A stretch of DNA of 64,000 nucleotides. It comes from Caballeronia zhejiangensis (lineage in GTDB: Bacteria > Pseudomonadota > Gammaproteobacteria > Burkholderiales > Burkholderiaceae). This document shows, one piece after another, positions 17,099 to 25,187 of this stretch (positions are counted from its first letter, which is position 1; each line of letters opens with the position of its first letter). A program made the translations under genes and the position numbers. The stretch is from NCBI RefSeq assembly GCF_000698575.1, contig NZ_JFHD01000004.1, forward strand, positions 62,001 through 126,000, read 5' to 3'. The notes beneath the pieces were generated by a model. The model saw only the letters and a program-made list of their open reading frames with translations, searched no databases and was not told where the DNA came from.

Positions 17099-17875
17099 AT
17101 GAACACGAACGACAGAAAGATCATGAAGCTCGACCGCGCCTCGATACTCGCGGACGCGCGCCGCGAACTCGACATGCCTTCGCGGCGTCTCTTCGGCAAG
17201 CGCATGCTGACGCTCGGCGGCCTGTCGCTGTTGACCGGCTGCTCCATCACCGATGAAGACTCGGTCAACACGTTCCTGACCGCCGTCTCGCGCCTGAACG
17301 ATCGCGCGCAGGCGCTGCTCTTCGACCCGAAGCGTTTCGCGCCCACTTATACCGAAGCGCAGCTCACGCGACCGTTTCCGTTCAACGCGTATTACGGCAT
17401 CGACGACGTGCCGCATGTCGATGGCGGCGACTATCGGCTGAAGGTGAGCGGCCTCGTCACGGGCAAGCGTGTGTGGACCTTGCCCGAGCTGTATGCGCTG
17501 CCCCACGCGGAGCAGATCACGCGGCACATCTGCGTCGAAGGCTGGAGCGCGATAGGGCGATGGGGCGGCACGCCGTTCTCCGAGTTTCTGCGTCGCGTGG
17601 GCGCGGACACGACCGCGAAATACGTCGGCTTTCGCTGCGCGGACGACTACTACGAAAGCATCGACATGCCGACCGCGCTGCATCCGCAGACCTTGCTCAC
17701 GTTCGAATACGACGGCGAGCGTCTGCCCGCGAAATACGGTTATCCGATGAAGCTGCGCATGCCGACCAAGCTCGGCTACAAGAACCCGAAGCACATCGTC
17801 GAGATGTTCGTCACCAATACGTATCCGGGCGGCTACTGGGTCGACCAGGGCTACAACTGGTTCGGCGGTTCCTGA
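17099..17875 (+). CDS. yedY1: YedY1-type molybdopterin oxidoreductase (sulfite oxidase fold, MsrP-like)
   Basis: 258-residue molybdopterin enzyme of the sulfite-oxidase/YedY family. Residues 29-48 combine a twin-arginine-like SRRLFGKRM with a lipobox LLTGC (Cys 48), so it is an exported, perhaps lipid-anchored protein. The Mo-ligand Cys is C145 in RHICVEGWSAIGRWGG. The C-terminal GYKNPKHIVEMFVTN and YNWFGG are conserved. Relatives reduce methionine sulfoxide in periplasmic proteins and, in Azospira, repair the Met-rich scavenger MrpX after chlorine stress. The operon with cytochrome b upstream and a Met-rich peptide gene downstream supports that role. Confidence 0.87.
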   Translation: MNTNDRKIMKLDRASILADARRELDMPSRRLFGKRMLTLGGLSLLTGCSITDEDSVNTFLTAVSRLNDRAQALLFDPKRFAPTYTEAQLTRPFPFNAYYGIDDVPHVDGGDYRLKVSGLVTGKRVWTLPELYALPHAEQITRHICVEGWSAIGRWGGTPFSEFLRRVGADTTAKYVGFRCADDYYESIDMPTALHPQTLLTFEYDGERLPAKYGYPMKLRMPTKLGYKNPKHIVEMFVTNTYPGGYWVDQGYNWFGGS

Positions 17876-17922
17876 TCGCCGCACCGCATTTTTTGCTTTT
17901 CAACCCACGAAGGAGATGCACC

Positions 17923-18171
17923 ATGAAGCGACTGATGACCGCAGTGTTTGCAACCATGATGGCGCTCGGCGCTTCGTCCGCGTTCGCGCAGGCGAGCGGC
18001 GCGATGTCCAACGACGCCATGTCTCACGATGCCATGAGCAAAAACAGCATGTCTCACGACTCGATGAGCAAGGACGCGATGTCGCACGACTCGATGAAGA
18101 AGAGCGACAAGATGAAGAAGAACAACGCGATGGGCATGGACCATCCGGCTTCGGGCGCGATGTCGCAGTAA
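17923..18171 (+). CDS. mrpX: methionine-rich secreted pentapeptide-repeat peptide (MrpX-like)
   Basis: 82-residue protein: a signal peptide (residues about 1-22, ending SSAFA) and a mature part of about 60 residues with 11 Met, no Cys and no aromatic residues. It consists of short repeats such as DAMSHDAMSKNSMSHDSMSK. It belongs to the MXKDX pentapeptide repeat type. In Azospira a comparable peptide acts as a sacrificial periplasmic scavenger of hypochlorite that is recycled by YedY1. Here it lies 47 bases after the YedY1-type gene, which supports the same role (inference). AAGGAG precedes ATG 17923. A terminator follows at 18177. Confidence 0.82.
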   Translation: MKRLMTAVFATMMALGASSAFAQASGAMSNDAMSHDAMSKNSMSHDSMSKDAMSHDSMKKSDKMKKNNAMGMDHPASGAMSQ

Positions 18172-18176
18172 AAGCG

Positions 18177-18200
18177 AAGGCCGGGTGCGCGCCCGGCCTT
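18177..18200. terminator. bidirectional terminator hairpin
   Basis: Nine-base perfect stem AAGGCCGGG/CCCGGCCTT (18177-18185 with 18192-18200) and a six-base loop between convergent genes. Read on the minus strand it is followed by TCGCTTTTAC, giving a short U-run. Confidence 0.75.
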
Positions 18201-18212
18201 GCTTACCCGTGA

Positions 18213-19067
18213 TTAGTCGGCGAGGAATTCCTTGATCGCCGCCGCGATCTGCGCCGCGTGCGTTTCGAGCGCGAAGTGGCCCGTATCGAAGAAGCGCACG
18301 TCCGCGTTCGGGATGTCGCGCTTGAACGCTTCCGCGCCCGGCGGCAGGAAGAACGGATCGTTCTTGCCCCACACGGCGAGAAACTTCGGCCGATGCTCGC
18401 GGAAATACGCCTGAAACGCCGGATAAAGCGCGACGTTGTTGCGATAGTCGGCGAACAGATCGAGCTGCACTTCGTGCGCGCCGGGACGGTTCAGATAGTA
18501 GTCGTCGAGCGAGTAACCATCGGGCGAAACCGCCGACGCATCGGGCACGCCGTGCGTGTATTGCCACTTCGTCGTGTCCTTCGTGAGCATCGCGCGCAAC
18601 GCATCGCGATTCGTCTGCGTCGGCGTCTGCCAATACGCGCGGATCGGACTCCAGCCGTCGCTCAGTCCTTCCTCATAGGCATTGCCGTTCTGCGAAACGA
18701 TCGCCGCGATGCGTTCCGGATGCTTCAGCGCGAGGCGGAAACCGGTCGGCGCACCGTAATCGAAGACGTAGACCGCATAGCGATCGAAGCCGACCCGTTC
18801 CGTGAAGCGGTCGATCACGCCGGCGATGTTATCGAACGTGTATGCGAAGCTGTCGCGGCTCGGCATGTCGGAGAGGCCGAAACCGGGAAGATCGGGCGCG
18901 ACGATATGAAAGCGGTCGGCCAGGAGCGGAATCAGGTCGCGAAACATGTGGCTGGAACTGGGAAAGCCATGCAGCAAGAGCAGCTTCGGCGCGTCTGCCG
19001 GACCGGCTTCGCGATAGAACACGTTGAAACCGTCGACGTCGATATGGCGATGAGCAATGGTGGACAT
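18213..19067 (-). CDS. alpha/beta hydrolase, Asp-nucleophile type (epoxide hydrolase/dehalogenase-like)
   Basis: 284-residue alpha/beta hydrolase. HGFPSSSHMFRDLIP gives the oxyanion region. The nucleophile elbow reads VFDYGAPTGF with Asp about 103 in place of Ser, which points to haloalkane dehalogenase, haloacetate dehalogenase or epoxide hydrolase chemistry rather than esterase. The acid is in WGKNDPFF and the His in FDTGHFALETH. It is divergent from a CGNR zinc-finger regulator 144 bases away, with GTAAC dyads between them that probably control both. The substrate is unknown. Confidence 0.88.
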   Translation of the reverse strand: MSTIAHRHIDVDGFNVFYREAGPADAPKLLLLHGFPSSSHMFRDLIPLLADRFHIVAPDLPGFGLSDMPSRDSFAYTFDNIAGVIDRFTERVGFDRYAVYVFDYGAPTGFRLALKHPERIAAIVSQNGNAYEEGLSDGWSPIRAYWQTPTQTNRDALRAMLTKDTTKWQYTHGVPDASAVSPDGYSLDDYYLNRPGAHEVQLDLFADYRNNVALYPAFQAYFREHRPKFLAVWGKNDPFFLPPGAEAFKRDIPNADVRFFDTGHFALETHAAQIAAAIKEFLAD

Positions 19068-19101
19068 GGTTGTTTCTCCGCGAGTGAGGGCGTTCGTTCG
19101 T

Positions 19102-19174
19102 GTAACCGTTAAACGTCTGCGATGAAGGTTACTTATCGACTGGGTAACTTGTCAAGTGCGTTTTTAGCGGTTAC
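19102..19174. promoter_or_regulatory. GTAAC dyad operator region between hydrolase and CGNR regulator
   Basis: Outer inverted repeat GTAACCGTTAAACG (19102-19115) against CGTTTTTAGCGGTTAC (19159-19174), and an inner one GTTAC (19128-19132) against GTAAC (19144-19148). A plus-strand promoter TTGTCA-N17-TACGAT (19149-19177) and a minus-strand -35 TTGACA (19155-19150) overlap it. Confidence 0.5.
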
Positions 19175-19211
19175 GATGAAGTCATCGTAGAAACACCGCT
19201 GGACCGAAGAA

Positions 19212-19841
19212 ATGGAATACCGCTCACTTCCCGCATTCTTCGTGGCTGACGCGCCCGGCCTCGACTTTCTCAACTCGGTTGCCACGCCGGTCGATGAACC
19301 CGTCGACTGGCTCGCCGACGGCGAGGGCTTTTTGTCTTGGCTCGAACAGGCGAGCCTCGTGCCCGCCGACGTGCTTGCGCACATGCGTTCGCAAATCGCA
19401 CCCGCCGAACTGGACGAGGTCGCGGCGAAGGCGCGCGGCTTGCGCGAATGGTTCAGATCGTTCGTGCAGAAGAACAAGGGGCGGCCGCTCGCGGCTAAAG
19501 ACCTGCGCGAACTGGAAGCGCTGAACACCGTGCTGAAGCGCGATGAACAACACGGCGCGATCGTCGCGGATGCGAGCGCTTCGAGCGGGCTTGCATTCGC
19601 GATGCAGCGCCGCTATCCGACGGCCGAGTCGCTGCTGATGCCGATTGTCGAGGCGCTCGCGAAACTCGTCTGCGAAGAGGATTTCACCTACGTCAAAGCG
19701 TGCGAAGGTCCGACATGCACGCTGCTATTCGCCGATCACACGCGCGGTCACGCTCGCCGCTGGTGCAGCATGGCCAGTTGCGGGAACCGCGCGAAAGTCG
19801 CCGCGCATCGCGCGCGGCTCAGGGAAGGAAAGGGCGGTTGA
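19212..19841 (+). CDS. ABATE/CGNR zinc-finger regulator
   Basis: 209-residue protein with an N-terminal ABATE domain (residues about 10-150, LDFLNSVATPVDEPVDWL at the start) and a C-terminal CGNR zinc finger (residues about 165-205). The finger holds CEGPTC, RWCSMASCGNRAK and AAHRAR. Proteins of this build are thought to be ligand-responsive, stress-related transcription regulators. The divergent hydrolase gene is the likely target, with the GTAAC dyads as candidate operator. ATG 19212 lies 35 bases after the predicted -10. Confidence 0.85.
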   Translation: MEYRSLPAFFVADAPGLDFLNSVATPVDEPVDWLADGEGFLSWLEQASLVPADVLAHMRSQIAPAELDEVAAKARGLREWFRSFVQKNKGRPLAAKDLRELEALNTVLKRDEQHGAIVADASASSGLAFAMQRRYPTAESLLMPIVEALAKLVCEEDFTYVKACEGPTCTLLFADHTRGHARRWCSMASCGNRAKVAAHRARLREGKGG

Positions 19842-19963
19842 GTTCTAATGGCGTGACGCGAGATCGAAGGTCCGGCCCCTGCTCGAGGTTACCGGACGCC
19901 GGGACAAGGTCGCGCACTCATTGTTCGCCGCAGGTCTGGAGCTCTGGTGTCGCGTGCGACGGT

Positions 19964-20347
19964 TCACTGGATCGGCGGCACCACGCCGAGCTTTTCGGCC
20001 AGCATTCTCTCGTAGACTCCGAAGTGCAGATCGACCTCTTCCTGCGTGACCACCGTCACGGAAATATTGATCTTCGTGGGCTGCAGGCCGAGGACCGTCG
20101 CGATCGCCACCTCCAGTTGCGGCGCACATAACCGGTCGTCGGCGAACGTGGTGCCGACGGCAATCTCGTAAGCAGATTCCTGCTGGAAGACGACTTCAAC
20201 GAGCCGCGCACGCGCGCTCATGTTGCTGTCGATCGCCAGCCGGATGACCTCGACCGCCGTACGCATCGTCTCGGTCGGAAAACCCCTTGTCGAGCGCAGC
20301 CGGATTCGGTGCCGGCCCAGGGTCAGCCAATCGTATTCGAATTCCAT
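19964..20347 (-). CDS. hypothetical protein, 127 aa
   Basis: I do not recognise the family. From ATG 20347 (GAGGA eight bases upstream) the protein starts MEFEYDWLTLGRHRIRLRS and is a small alpha/beta protein. One region (RLAIDSNMSARARLVEVVFQ) looks helical, and another (PTKINISVTVVTQEEVDLHF) beta. The frame is open to 20398, but that start has no ribosome-binding site. It is divergent from the Hsp20 pair, with about 245 bases between. No catalytic motif is visible. Confidence 0.6.
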   Translation of the reverse strand: MEFEYDWLTLGRHRIRLRSTRGFPTETMRTAVEVIRLAIDSNMSARARLVEVVFQQESAYEIAVGTTFADDRLCAPQLEVAIATVLGLQPTKINISVTVVTQEEVDLHFGVYERMLAEKLGVVPPIQ

Positions 20348-20408
20348 GATGTCCTCGCATGGTCCGTCGGAAGCGTCGTGAAGATAGGGTGCGAGCATTC
20401 CAATTCAA

Positions 20409-20471
20409 GAGCGGAAAGTCGCAAAAATCCCCTTGAAATTTCCGCTCGGGATCCTATCTTGAATTCCGCTC
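20409..20471. repeat. repeats around the Hsp20 promoter
   Basis: GAGCGGAAA (20409-20417) forms a perfect inverted repeat with TTTCCGCTC (20439-20447). A close direct copy of the latter, TTGAATTCCGCTC, lies at 20459-20471. They bracket the predicted heat-shock promoter and may be an operator. Confidence 0.4.
20432..20460 (+). promoter_or_regulatory. sigma-32-like heat-shock promoter
   Basis: CTTGAAA (20432-20438), 14 bases, then CCTATCTT (20453-20460), close to the CTTGAAA-N13/14-CCCCATnT consensus. It lies 130 bases upstream of the first Hsp20 gene. Confidence 0.5.
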
Positions 20472-20592
20472 AGGCAGTCGCGCCAGCAGTCCGGCGCGCT
20501 GCGTGTTTCGATTTGTTTGCCCGCAGCATGGCAGACGAACTGGAGCGCGTAGGCCGGTTCGTCTTCCTGCTGGTTTCAAGGAGGAAATGACC

Positions 20593-21033
20593 ATGAGCGA
20601 TCTCTACTTCGGGACCGACCTTTTCAGCGAGTTCGACCGTCTGCAACAGCAGATGGCGAGCCTCTTCGGCGGTTTCCCCTCCAGCATCCGTTCCGGGCGC
20701 TCGGGCGCCTTCCCGCAGGTCAACATCGGTTCGACCGACGACTCGATCGAGATCGTCGCGTTCGCGCCGGGTGTCGATCCGGCCAGCCTCGATGTATCGA
20801 TCGACAAGGGGCTGCTGACCATCAGCGGCGAGCGCGGGAGCGCACAGCCGGAAGCCGGCGACGACACGCGTACCTATGCGCAGGAGCGGTTCGTCGGCGC
20901 TTTCCGGCGCGTCATCGAGCTGCCGCAGCACGCGGACCCCGACAAGGTCACGGCGCAGTACACCAATGGCTGCCTGACCGTGAGCATCGGCAAGCGGGAG
21001 ACGTCGAAGCCGCGCGCCATCACGGTTCAATGA
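20593..21033 (+). CDS. Hsp20 small heat-shock protein
   Basis: 146-residue alpha-crystallin-type chaperone that holds unfolding proteins. The N-terminus (SDLYFGTDLFSEFDRLQQQM) is the oligomerisation arm. The crystallin domain runs about residues 40-140, with FPQVNIGSTDDSIEIVAFAP, LLTISGERG and NGCLTVSIGKRE. AAGGAGG eight bases before ATG 20593 decides the start over ATG 20587. It is followed at 28 bases by a second Hsp20 gene, and a sigma-32-like promoter lies upstream. Confidence 0.92.
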   Translation: MSDLYFGTDLFSEFDRLQQQMASLFGGFPSSIRSGRSGAFPQVNIGSTDDSIEIVAFAPGVDPASLDVSIDKGLLTISGERGSAQPEAGDDTRTYAQERFVGAFRRVIELPQHADPDKVTAQYTNGCLTVSIGKRETSKPRAITVQ

Positions 21034-21061
21034 AACGCGTCGCAGAACGTAGGAGGACATC

Positions 21062-21469
21062 ATGAACGACACGACCAAACTTGCCAGGAAAGACGACACG
21101 ACGGTGGCTCGGCGCGACGACGAGCAGTCGCCACGCCGGATCACGCTGGCGCCGCCCGTCGACGTCTTCGAGGATAGCCAGGGCGTCACTCTGTGGGCGG
21201 ATCTGCCCGGCGTGACGAAGGACCGGCTCGATGTGAAGGTCCACGACGGCAACCTGTACATCGAGGCCGAGGCGGTGGTGCCCACGCCGGCAGGACTGCG
21301 CCTGCAGCATGCGGAGATCCGCCAGCCTCATTTCGCGCGGGCGTTCTCGCTGGGGGCTGACTTCGACGCATCGAAAATCGATGCGAACCTGAAGAACGGC
21401 GTGCTGAAGCTGACGATACCGCGCCGCGACGAAGCCCGGCCGCGCCGAATCGAAGTGCGTACGAACTGA
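21062..21469 (+). CDS. Hsp20 small heat-shock protein, second of pair
   Basis: 135-residue alpha-crystallin-type chaperone. A charged N-terminal arm (residues 1-27) precedes the crystallin domain (ITLAPPVDVFEDSQGVTLWA, DLPGV, NLYIEAEAV, NGVLKLTIPR). It is divergent enough from the first Hsp20 that the two may co-assemble as a two-component holdase, as described for paired IbpA/IbpB-like proteins (inference). AGGAGG precedes ATG 21062. A strong GC hairpin at 21504 follows. Confidence 0.92.
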   Translation: MNDTTKLARKDDTTVARRDDEQSPRRITLAPPVDVFEDSQGVTLWADLPGVTKDRLDVKVHDGNLYIEAEAVVPTPAGLRLQHAEIRQPHFARAFSLGADFDASKIDANLKNGVLKLTIPRRDEARPRRIEVRTN

Positions 21470-21503
21470 GGCCGGCGGGCGGGCAGCAACGACAGGAGAA
21501 CGT

Positions 21504-21528
21504 GGGTGGCGGCCGTCTGCCGCCACCC
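21504..21528 (+). terminator. GC-rich hairpin after the Hsp20 pair
   Basis: Ten-base perfect stem GGGTGGCGGC/GCCGCCACCC with a five-base loop, 34 bases after the second Hsp20 stop. There is no U-run, so it may be a terminator or an mRNA-stabilising hairpin. Confidence 0.4.
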
Positions 21529-21658
21529 TCCGACTGCGCAGACCCGGATGCGCACCGTCATCAAGGAGCGCTCGCGCGGACATACACGCGATTGCCGGCC
21601 ATCGGCCAGGGCAGGCACCCAAGAAGCGCCTTTGTGGCGGGCGGAGATCGGGCGAGCC

Positions 21659-21731
21659 GGGCCGTTAGCTCAGTTGGTAGAGCAGCGGACTTTTAATCCG
21701 TTGGTCACTGGTTCGAATCCAGTACGGCCCA
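21659..21731 (+). tRNA. tRNA-Lys (anticodon TTT)
   Basis: Complete cloverleaf: acceptor stem GGGCCGT/ACGGCCC, D-arm with AGCTCAGTTGGTAGAGC, anticodon loop CTTTTAA within GCGGA/TCCGT, T-arm with GGTTCGAATCC. The discriminator base is A and CCA is not encoded. The sequence is close to E. coli tRNA-Lys. Confidence 0.95.
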
Positions 21732-21812
21732 TATCGGCATCACACGTCGGGGCTTTCGCCCAGGCAGGGCACATTCTTTGCGCAGCAAGGGGCATTGCAA
21801 GGAGATCCCAGC

Positions 21813-22052
21813 ATGACCCAGAAATCCGCCGATCCGCAAGACAACCCCAAATCGCACCCGACGTCGAACGCGGAAAAAGACCCCGCCGACTGGACCACAG
21901 GCGATGAGCCGATGACCGGCGCGCAGGCGTCTTACCTCAAAACGCTCTGCGAAGAAGCCAAGGAGCCTTTCGACGAAACCCTGACGAAAGCCGACGCGTC
22001 CCGCCGCATCGACGAACTTCAGCAAAAGACGGGGCGCGGTAAATCAGGCTGA
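21813..22052 (+). CDS. DUF3072 small protein
   Basis: 79-residue soluble protein. The N-terminal half is polar and probably disordered (KSADPQDNPKSHPTSNAEKD). The C-terminal half is the DUF3072 motif, PMTGAQASYLKTLCEEA and LTKADASRRIDELQQKTGRG. Function is unknown; the motif resembles small helix-turn segments of SAP-like or stress-associated proteins. ATG 21813 is set by AAGGAGATC upstream. It is the first gene after the tRNA and ends at a terminator. Confidence 0.85.
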   Translation: MTQKSADPQDNPKSHPTSNAEKDPADWTTGDEPMTGAQASYLKTLCEEAKEPFDETLTKADASRRIDELQQKTGRGKSG

Positions 22053-22053
22053 C

Positions 22054-22090
22054 GGCACGCGTCCGAATCCGGCACGCGTGCCTAAATTTT
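22054..22090 (+). terminator. rho-independent terminator after DUF3072 gene
   Basis: Eight-base stem GGCACGCG/CGCGTGCC (22054-22061 with 22075-22082) with a 13-base loop, followed by TAAATTTT. It begins two bases after the stop codon. Confidence 0.6.
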
Positions 22091-22156
22091 CCGATTCTGC
22101 AGCCGTAAACGAGTCATGTCAGATCGTCTTCGGCCGGAAGAAGGCTTAACGAGCGC

Positions 22157-23374
22157 ATGCGTGTCGACCTCATCACCCTTTACCTGTTAGCGATAGGAAC
22201 GCTCCTCGCCAGCAGCGCGCTGACGCTCTGGGAGCGCCGGTCGTATCCGCGGCGCAGGCGCGAACTCGGCGTGCTCGCGGCCGGTTATGCGACGCTCGCG
22301 CTCGGCTGCGCCGCCGCGTCGATGCGGCACGGCGTGCCCGGCCTCCCCGGCGTCGTGGGGGCCGCGGTGTCGAATCTCATCATCGTCGGCGGGTATCTGC
22401 TCAATCTGCAAGGCGTCGCGCTCCTGAACGGACGCCGCTACGGCCGGTTCGCCGTCGGCATCCTGTCGATGCTCGCGCTCGCCTGGGCCATCGCGGGCAA
22501 GCGCGGCGAAGCGGTCATGTGGGCGTACATCAGCGCCATTCCCATTGCCGTGGTGTGCGGTCTGACTGCGCGCGGACTCCTCGGCACGCAAGATTCGAAA
22601 TGGAAGCAGTCGCGCAACATCGCCGTGGCCGTCACGGGCGGCCACGCGCTCTTCTACGCATTCAGGGCCGCGATTCTGCCGTGGCTGGCGGCGTCGTTCG
22701 GACCGCAGTTGCTGGCGATCGCCGGTCAGGCGACGATGTATGAAGGCGTGCTCTATTCCGTCGTTCTGCCGATGACGCTCCTGCGCCTCGCGCGCGACGA
22801 AGCCCACGCCGATCTGCGACGCGAATCGCAGACCGATTACCTCACGGGTCTCGGCAACCGCCGATGGTTCTTCGAAGAAGGCGCACGCGTCATCCGCGAA
22901 AGCGACGCCTTTCCGCCGGCGTCGTGTCTCGCGCTCGACCTCGACCGCTTCAAGGCGATCAATGACCGCTTCGGCCACGAAGCCGGCGATGACGTACTGA
23001 AGTCGTTCGCGAAGATTCTGCGCAGCGTGCTCGGACGCGATGTGATCCTGGCGCGCATCGGCGGCGAAGAGTTTGCCGCGCTGTTGCCGGGGCACGAAAG
23101 CGCCCGCGCGAAAGACCTGGCCGAAGCCGTCGTTCGCCGCTTCGCGCAGACCGTCACGCGCACGGCGGGCGGCGTGGAGATCGAGGCGACGGTGAGTATC
23201 GGCATGGCACGCATCGGCACCGATGAAGACACGCTGGAAAAAGTGCTCGCTGCCGCGGATCGCGCGCTCTACAGCGCAAAATCGCGCGGCGGCAACCGGC
23301 TTGAAATCGCGCGAGCCGCGACGGCCCGCGCGAATCTCGACGATGCGCCGGACCGCCGTCTGACGGCACTCTGA
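22157..23374 (+). CDS. membrane diguanylate cyclase (GGDEF)
   Basis: 405-residue protein with six or seven predicted membrane helices (residues about 5-215) and a cytoplasmic GGDEF domain (about 225-380). The domain carries DYLTGLGNRRWFFEEG, LDLDRFKAINDRFGHEAGDD and the active-site GGEEF. An inhibitory RxxD site five residues before GGEEF is not seen (the region reads VILARIGGEEF). It should make c-di-GMP from two GTP. The membrane part shows no known sensor fold. It is transcribed alone, before a convergent lyase-like gene. Confidence 0.9.
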   Translation: MRVDLITLYLLAIGTLLASSALTLWERRSYPRRRRELGVLAAGYATLALGCAAASMRHGVPGLPGVVGAAVSNLIIVGGYLLNLQGVALLNGRRYGRFAVGILSMLALAWAIAGKRGEAVMWAYISAIPIAVVCGLTARGLLGTQDSKWKQSRNIAVAVTGGHALFYAFRAAILPWLAASFGPQLLAIAGQATMYEGVLYSVVLPMTLLRLARDEAHADLRRESQTDYLTGLGNRRWFFEEGARVIRESDAFPPASCLALDLDRFKAINDRFGHEAGDDVLKSFAKILRSVLGRDVILARIGGEEFAALLPGHESARAKDLAEAVVRRFAQTVTRTAGGVEIEATVSIGMARIGTDEDTLEKVLAAADRALYSAKSRGGNRLEIARAATARANLDDAPDRRLTAL

Positions 23375-23420
23375 GCGTTCATTCGCCTGGGTCGAGCAGC
23401 CCGTTGCAACACCCGGACGA

Positions 23421-24920
23421 TCACCGGCTGCTCAAGAGCTTGTCGAAGTCACGATCGAGTCCGGCCAACGATGAATCGATCGTCTTGCGCTTCTCGGCCA
23501 CCCATGCGTCCTGCTGCGCGATCTTCGCTCTTGCCGCAGTCAGCATGCGTTCCATCTCGGCCGGTTGAGGCCCGCCGACGGTACGCCGGTTATCGACGAT
23601 AGCCGCCGGATTCAGCGTCGAACGAAATTCCTCTTCGCTCATCGGCAGCACGCCGTTGCCGTAGCCTTTGGTCGTTTCGGCGTAGATGCGCTGCGCCTGA
23701 TCGTAGGGGAAATCGCTGGGCTTGATATCGTTCGCTCGCGCGTATTCCACGACCTCCGACGCGAAGTGGTGGCCCAATCGGAAAGGCAGCTTGTATTTGC
23801 GCATCAGCACGTCGGCGACTTCCTGCGATGCGGTCCAGTCGCTGTTCAGTTCCTCCAGCGCCCGGCCCTGATCGATCACCAAAGCCTTGAGAATGTCGTC
23901 CCATTTGCGCAGGACGGTGATAGCGCTGTTCACCATTTCCTTGTTGTCCCTGACTTCCTTCGCGTCCGGCATGCCGGGCGGCAGATTGTGTGCGCGAATG
24001 ACCGGTCCCATCGCGAGCGTGATGGCAGTCGATGCATCCGCGCGTGTCGAATTCAGCAGGCCCGGATTGCGCTTCTGAGGCATCGCGCTGGAAACGTAGG
24101 TGTTGTTGCCGCCTTCCTGAAGCAGAATCCACGGACGCGGCTGCGCATATTGCGTCATGACGTCCTCGATGAAACTGCCCGCATGAAGCGCGATGCTCGT
24201 CACGATCGAGCCGACTTCTACCGGATGATCGACCGCGGCGATCTGATGCGCGTCGTAGGCGTTGTCGACGATGTCGGCGAAGCCCAGATATTGCGCCATG
24301 CGAACGCGGTCCAGCGGCCAGCTCGTGCCGTTCAGCACCGTGGTTCCCATCGGGCACAGATCGATGCGTGCGTACGCTTCGCGGATGCGCTGCGCGTCGC
24401 GATCGAGGGCGGCAGCGTAACCGAGCAGATAATGCCCGTAGCTGTTCGGCTGGGCGGCGACGCCATTGGTGTAATTCGGCACGATGGTGCGCTCGTGCTT
24501 TTGCGCCAGCGTCACGAGCGTCGCGGATGTCTTGTTCAACTGTTCGGCGAGGCGCAGCATATCGTCGCGCAAGATGGCGGCGCGATACGTGGCATGCATG
24601 TCCTGGCTGGAGCGCCCGGCGTGCAGCAGCGTCACATCCATTCCTGCGGCTTGAATCAGCAGCGGCTCGAATGTGATGACGGTGGAAGGGCGCTTGCCGC
24701 CGGGTTGATTGCCGTCGTGAATCACTTTGGCGAGGCCTGCCGCGATGCCGGGCACCAACGCCTTGTCCAGCAACCCTTCCTGACTATTGATGACCGCGGT
24801 AGCCTTGTTGATTTCGCCGAGCCAGTAAAACTCGTCGCGGTTCGTCGTCTGCTGGGCGCTCGCGGGCAACGCATGGAGAAGAATCGCGAAAGCGAGCGGA
24901 ATTACCTTCTTTCTGAGCAT
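23421..24920 (-). CDS. secreted lyase-superfamily protein (argininosuccinate lyase-like)
   Basis: 499-residue protein of the fumarase/aspartase/argininosuccinate-lyase superfamily. The signature loop is at SSAMPQKRNPG (compare GSSxMPxKxNP), with TGxSS-like LLHAGRSSQDMHATYRA and LDRDAQRIREAY earlier. Unusually it starts with a clear signal peptide (residues about 1-22, LAFAILLHALPASA), so it should act outside the cytoplasm. The substrate cannot be told; argininosuccinate is unlikely in the periplasm. It is divergent from rhlE and monocistronic. Confidence 0.85.
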   Translation of the reverse strand: MLRKKVIPLAFAILLHALPASAQQTTNRDEFYWLGEINKATAVINSQEGLLDKALVPGIAAGLAKVIHDGNQPGGKRPSTVITFEPLLIQAAGMDVTLLHAGRSSQDMHATYRAAILRDDMLRLAEQLNKTSATLVTLAQKHERTIVPNYTNGVAAQPNSYGHYLLGYAAALDRDAQRIREAYARIDLCPMGTTVLNGTSWPLDRVRMAQYLGFADIVDNAYDAHQIAAVDHPVEVGSIVTSIALHAGSFIEDVMTQYAQPRPWILLQEGGNNTYVSSAMPQKRNPGLLNSTRADASTAITLAMGPVIRAHNLPPGMPDAKEVRDNKEMVNSAITVLRKWDDILKALVIDQGRALEELNSDWTASQEVADVLMRKYKLPFRLGHHFASEVVEYARANDIKPSDFPYDQAQRIYAETTKGYGNGVLPMSEEEFRSTLNPAAIVDNRRTVGGPQPAEMERMLTAARAKIAQQDAWVAEKRKTIDSSLAGLDRDFDKLLSSR

Positions 24921-25187
24921 GGTCTCGATTGTCCTTGTCGCTGCAGTGACAGCGTTTGTTCGAATAGCCGTTGCGCCGATAGCGAAGAGCGCATTCTAAA
25001 CGCGGGCCTTTTCATCCATCATCGCAATCGATGAAGCGGGTCATCGCGGTGTCTCCTCGATCTCGCAAGCGCGGCGGGTTCATCGATGCGAATCTGGAAC
25101 CCGAGCTTTCGCGCCGCTTTCGATGGCGCGCGCCGCCGATGCGCGCTTCGTAAAGCTAAAATTGCGGTTTTAGCCCGGAATACGTGC

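Noticed and set aside
19102-19174. SigF promoters at the GTAACC elements near the CGNR gene
   Set aside because: None of the GTAACC copies has CGAA at 16 bases on either strand; ordinary -35/-10 boxes fit better.
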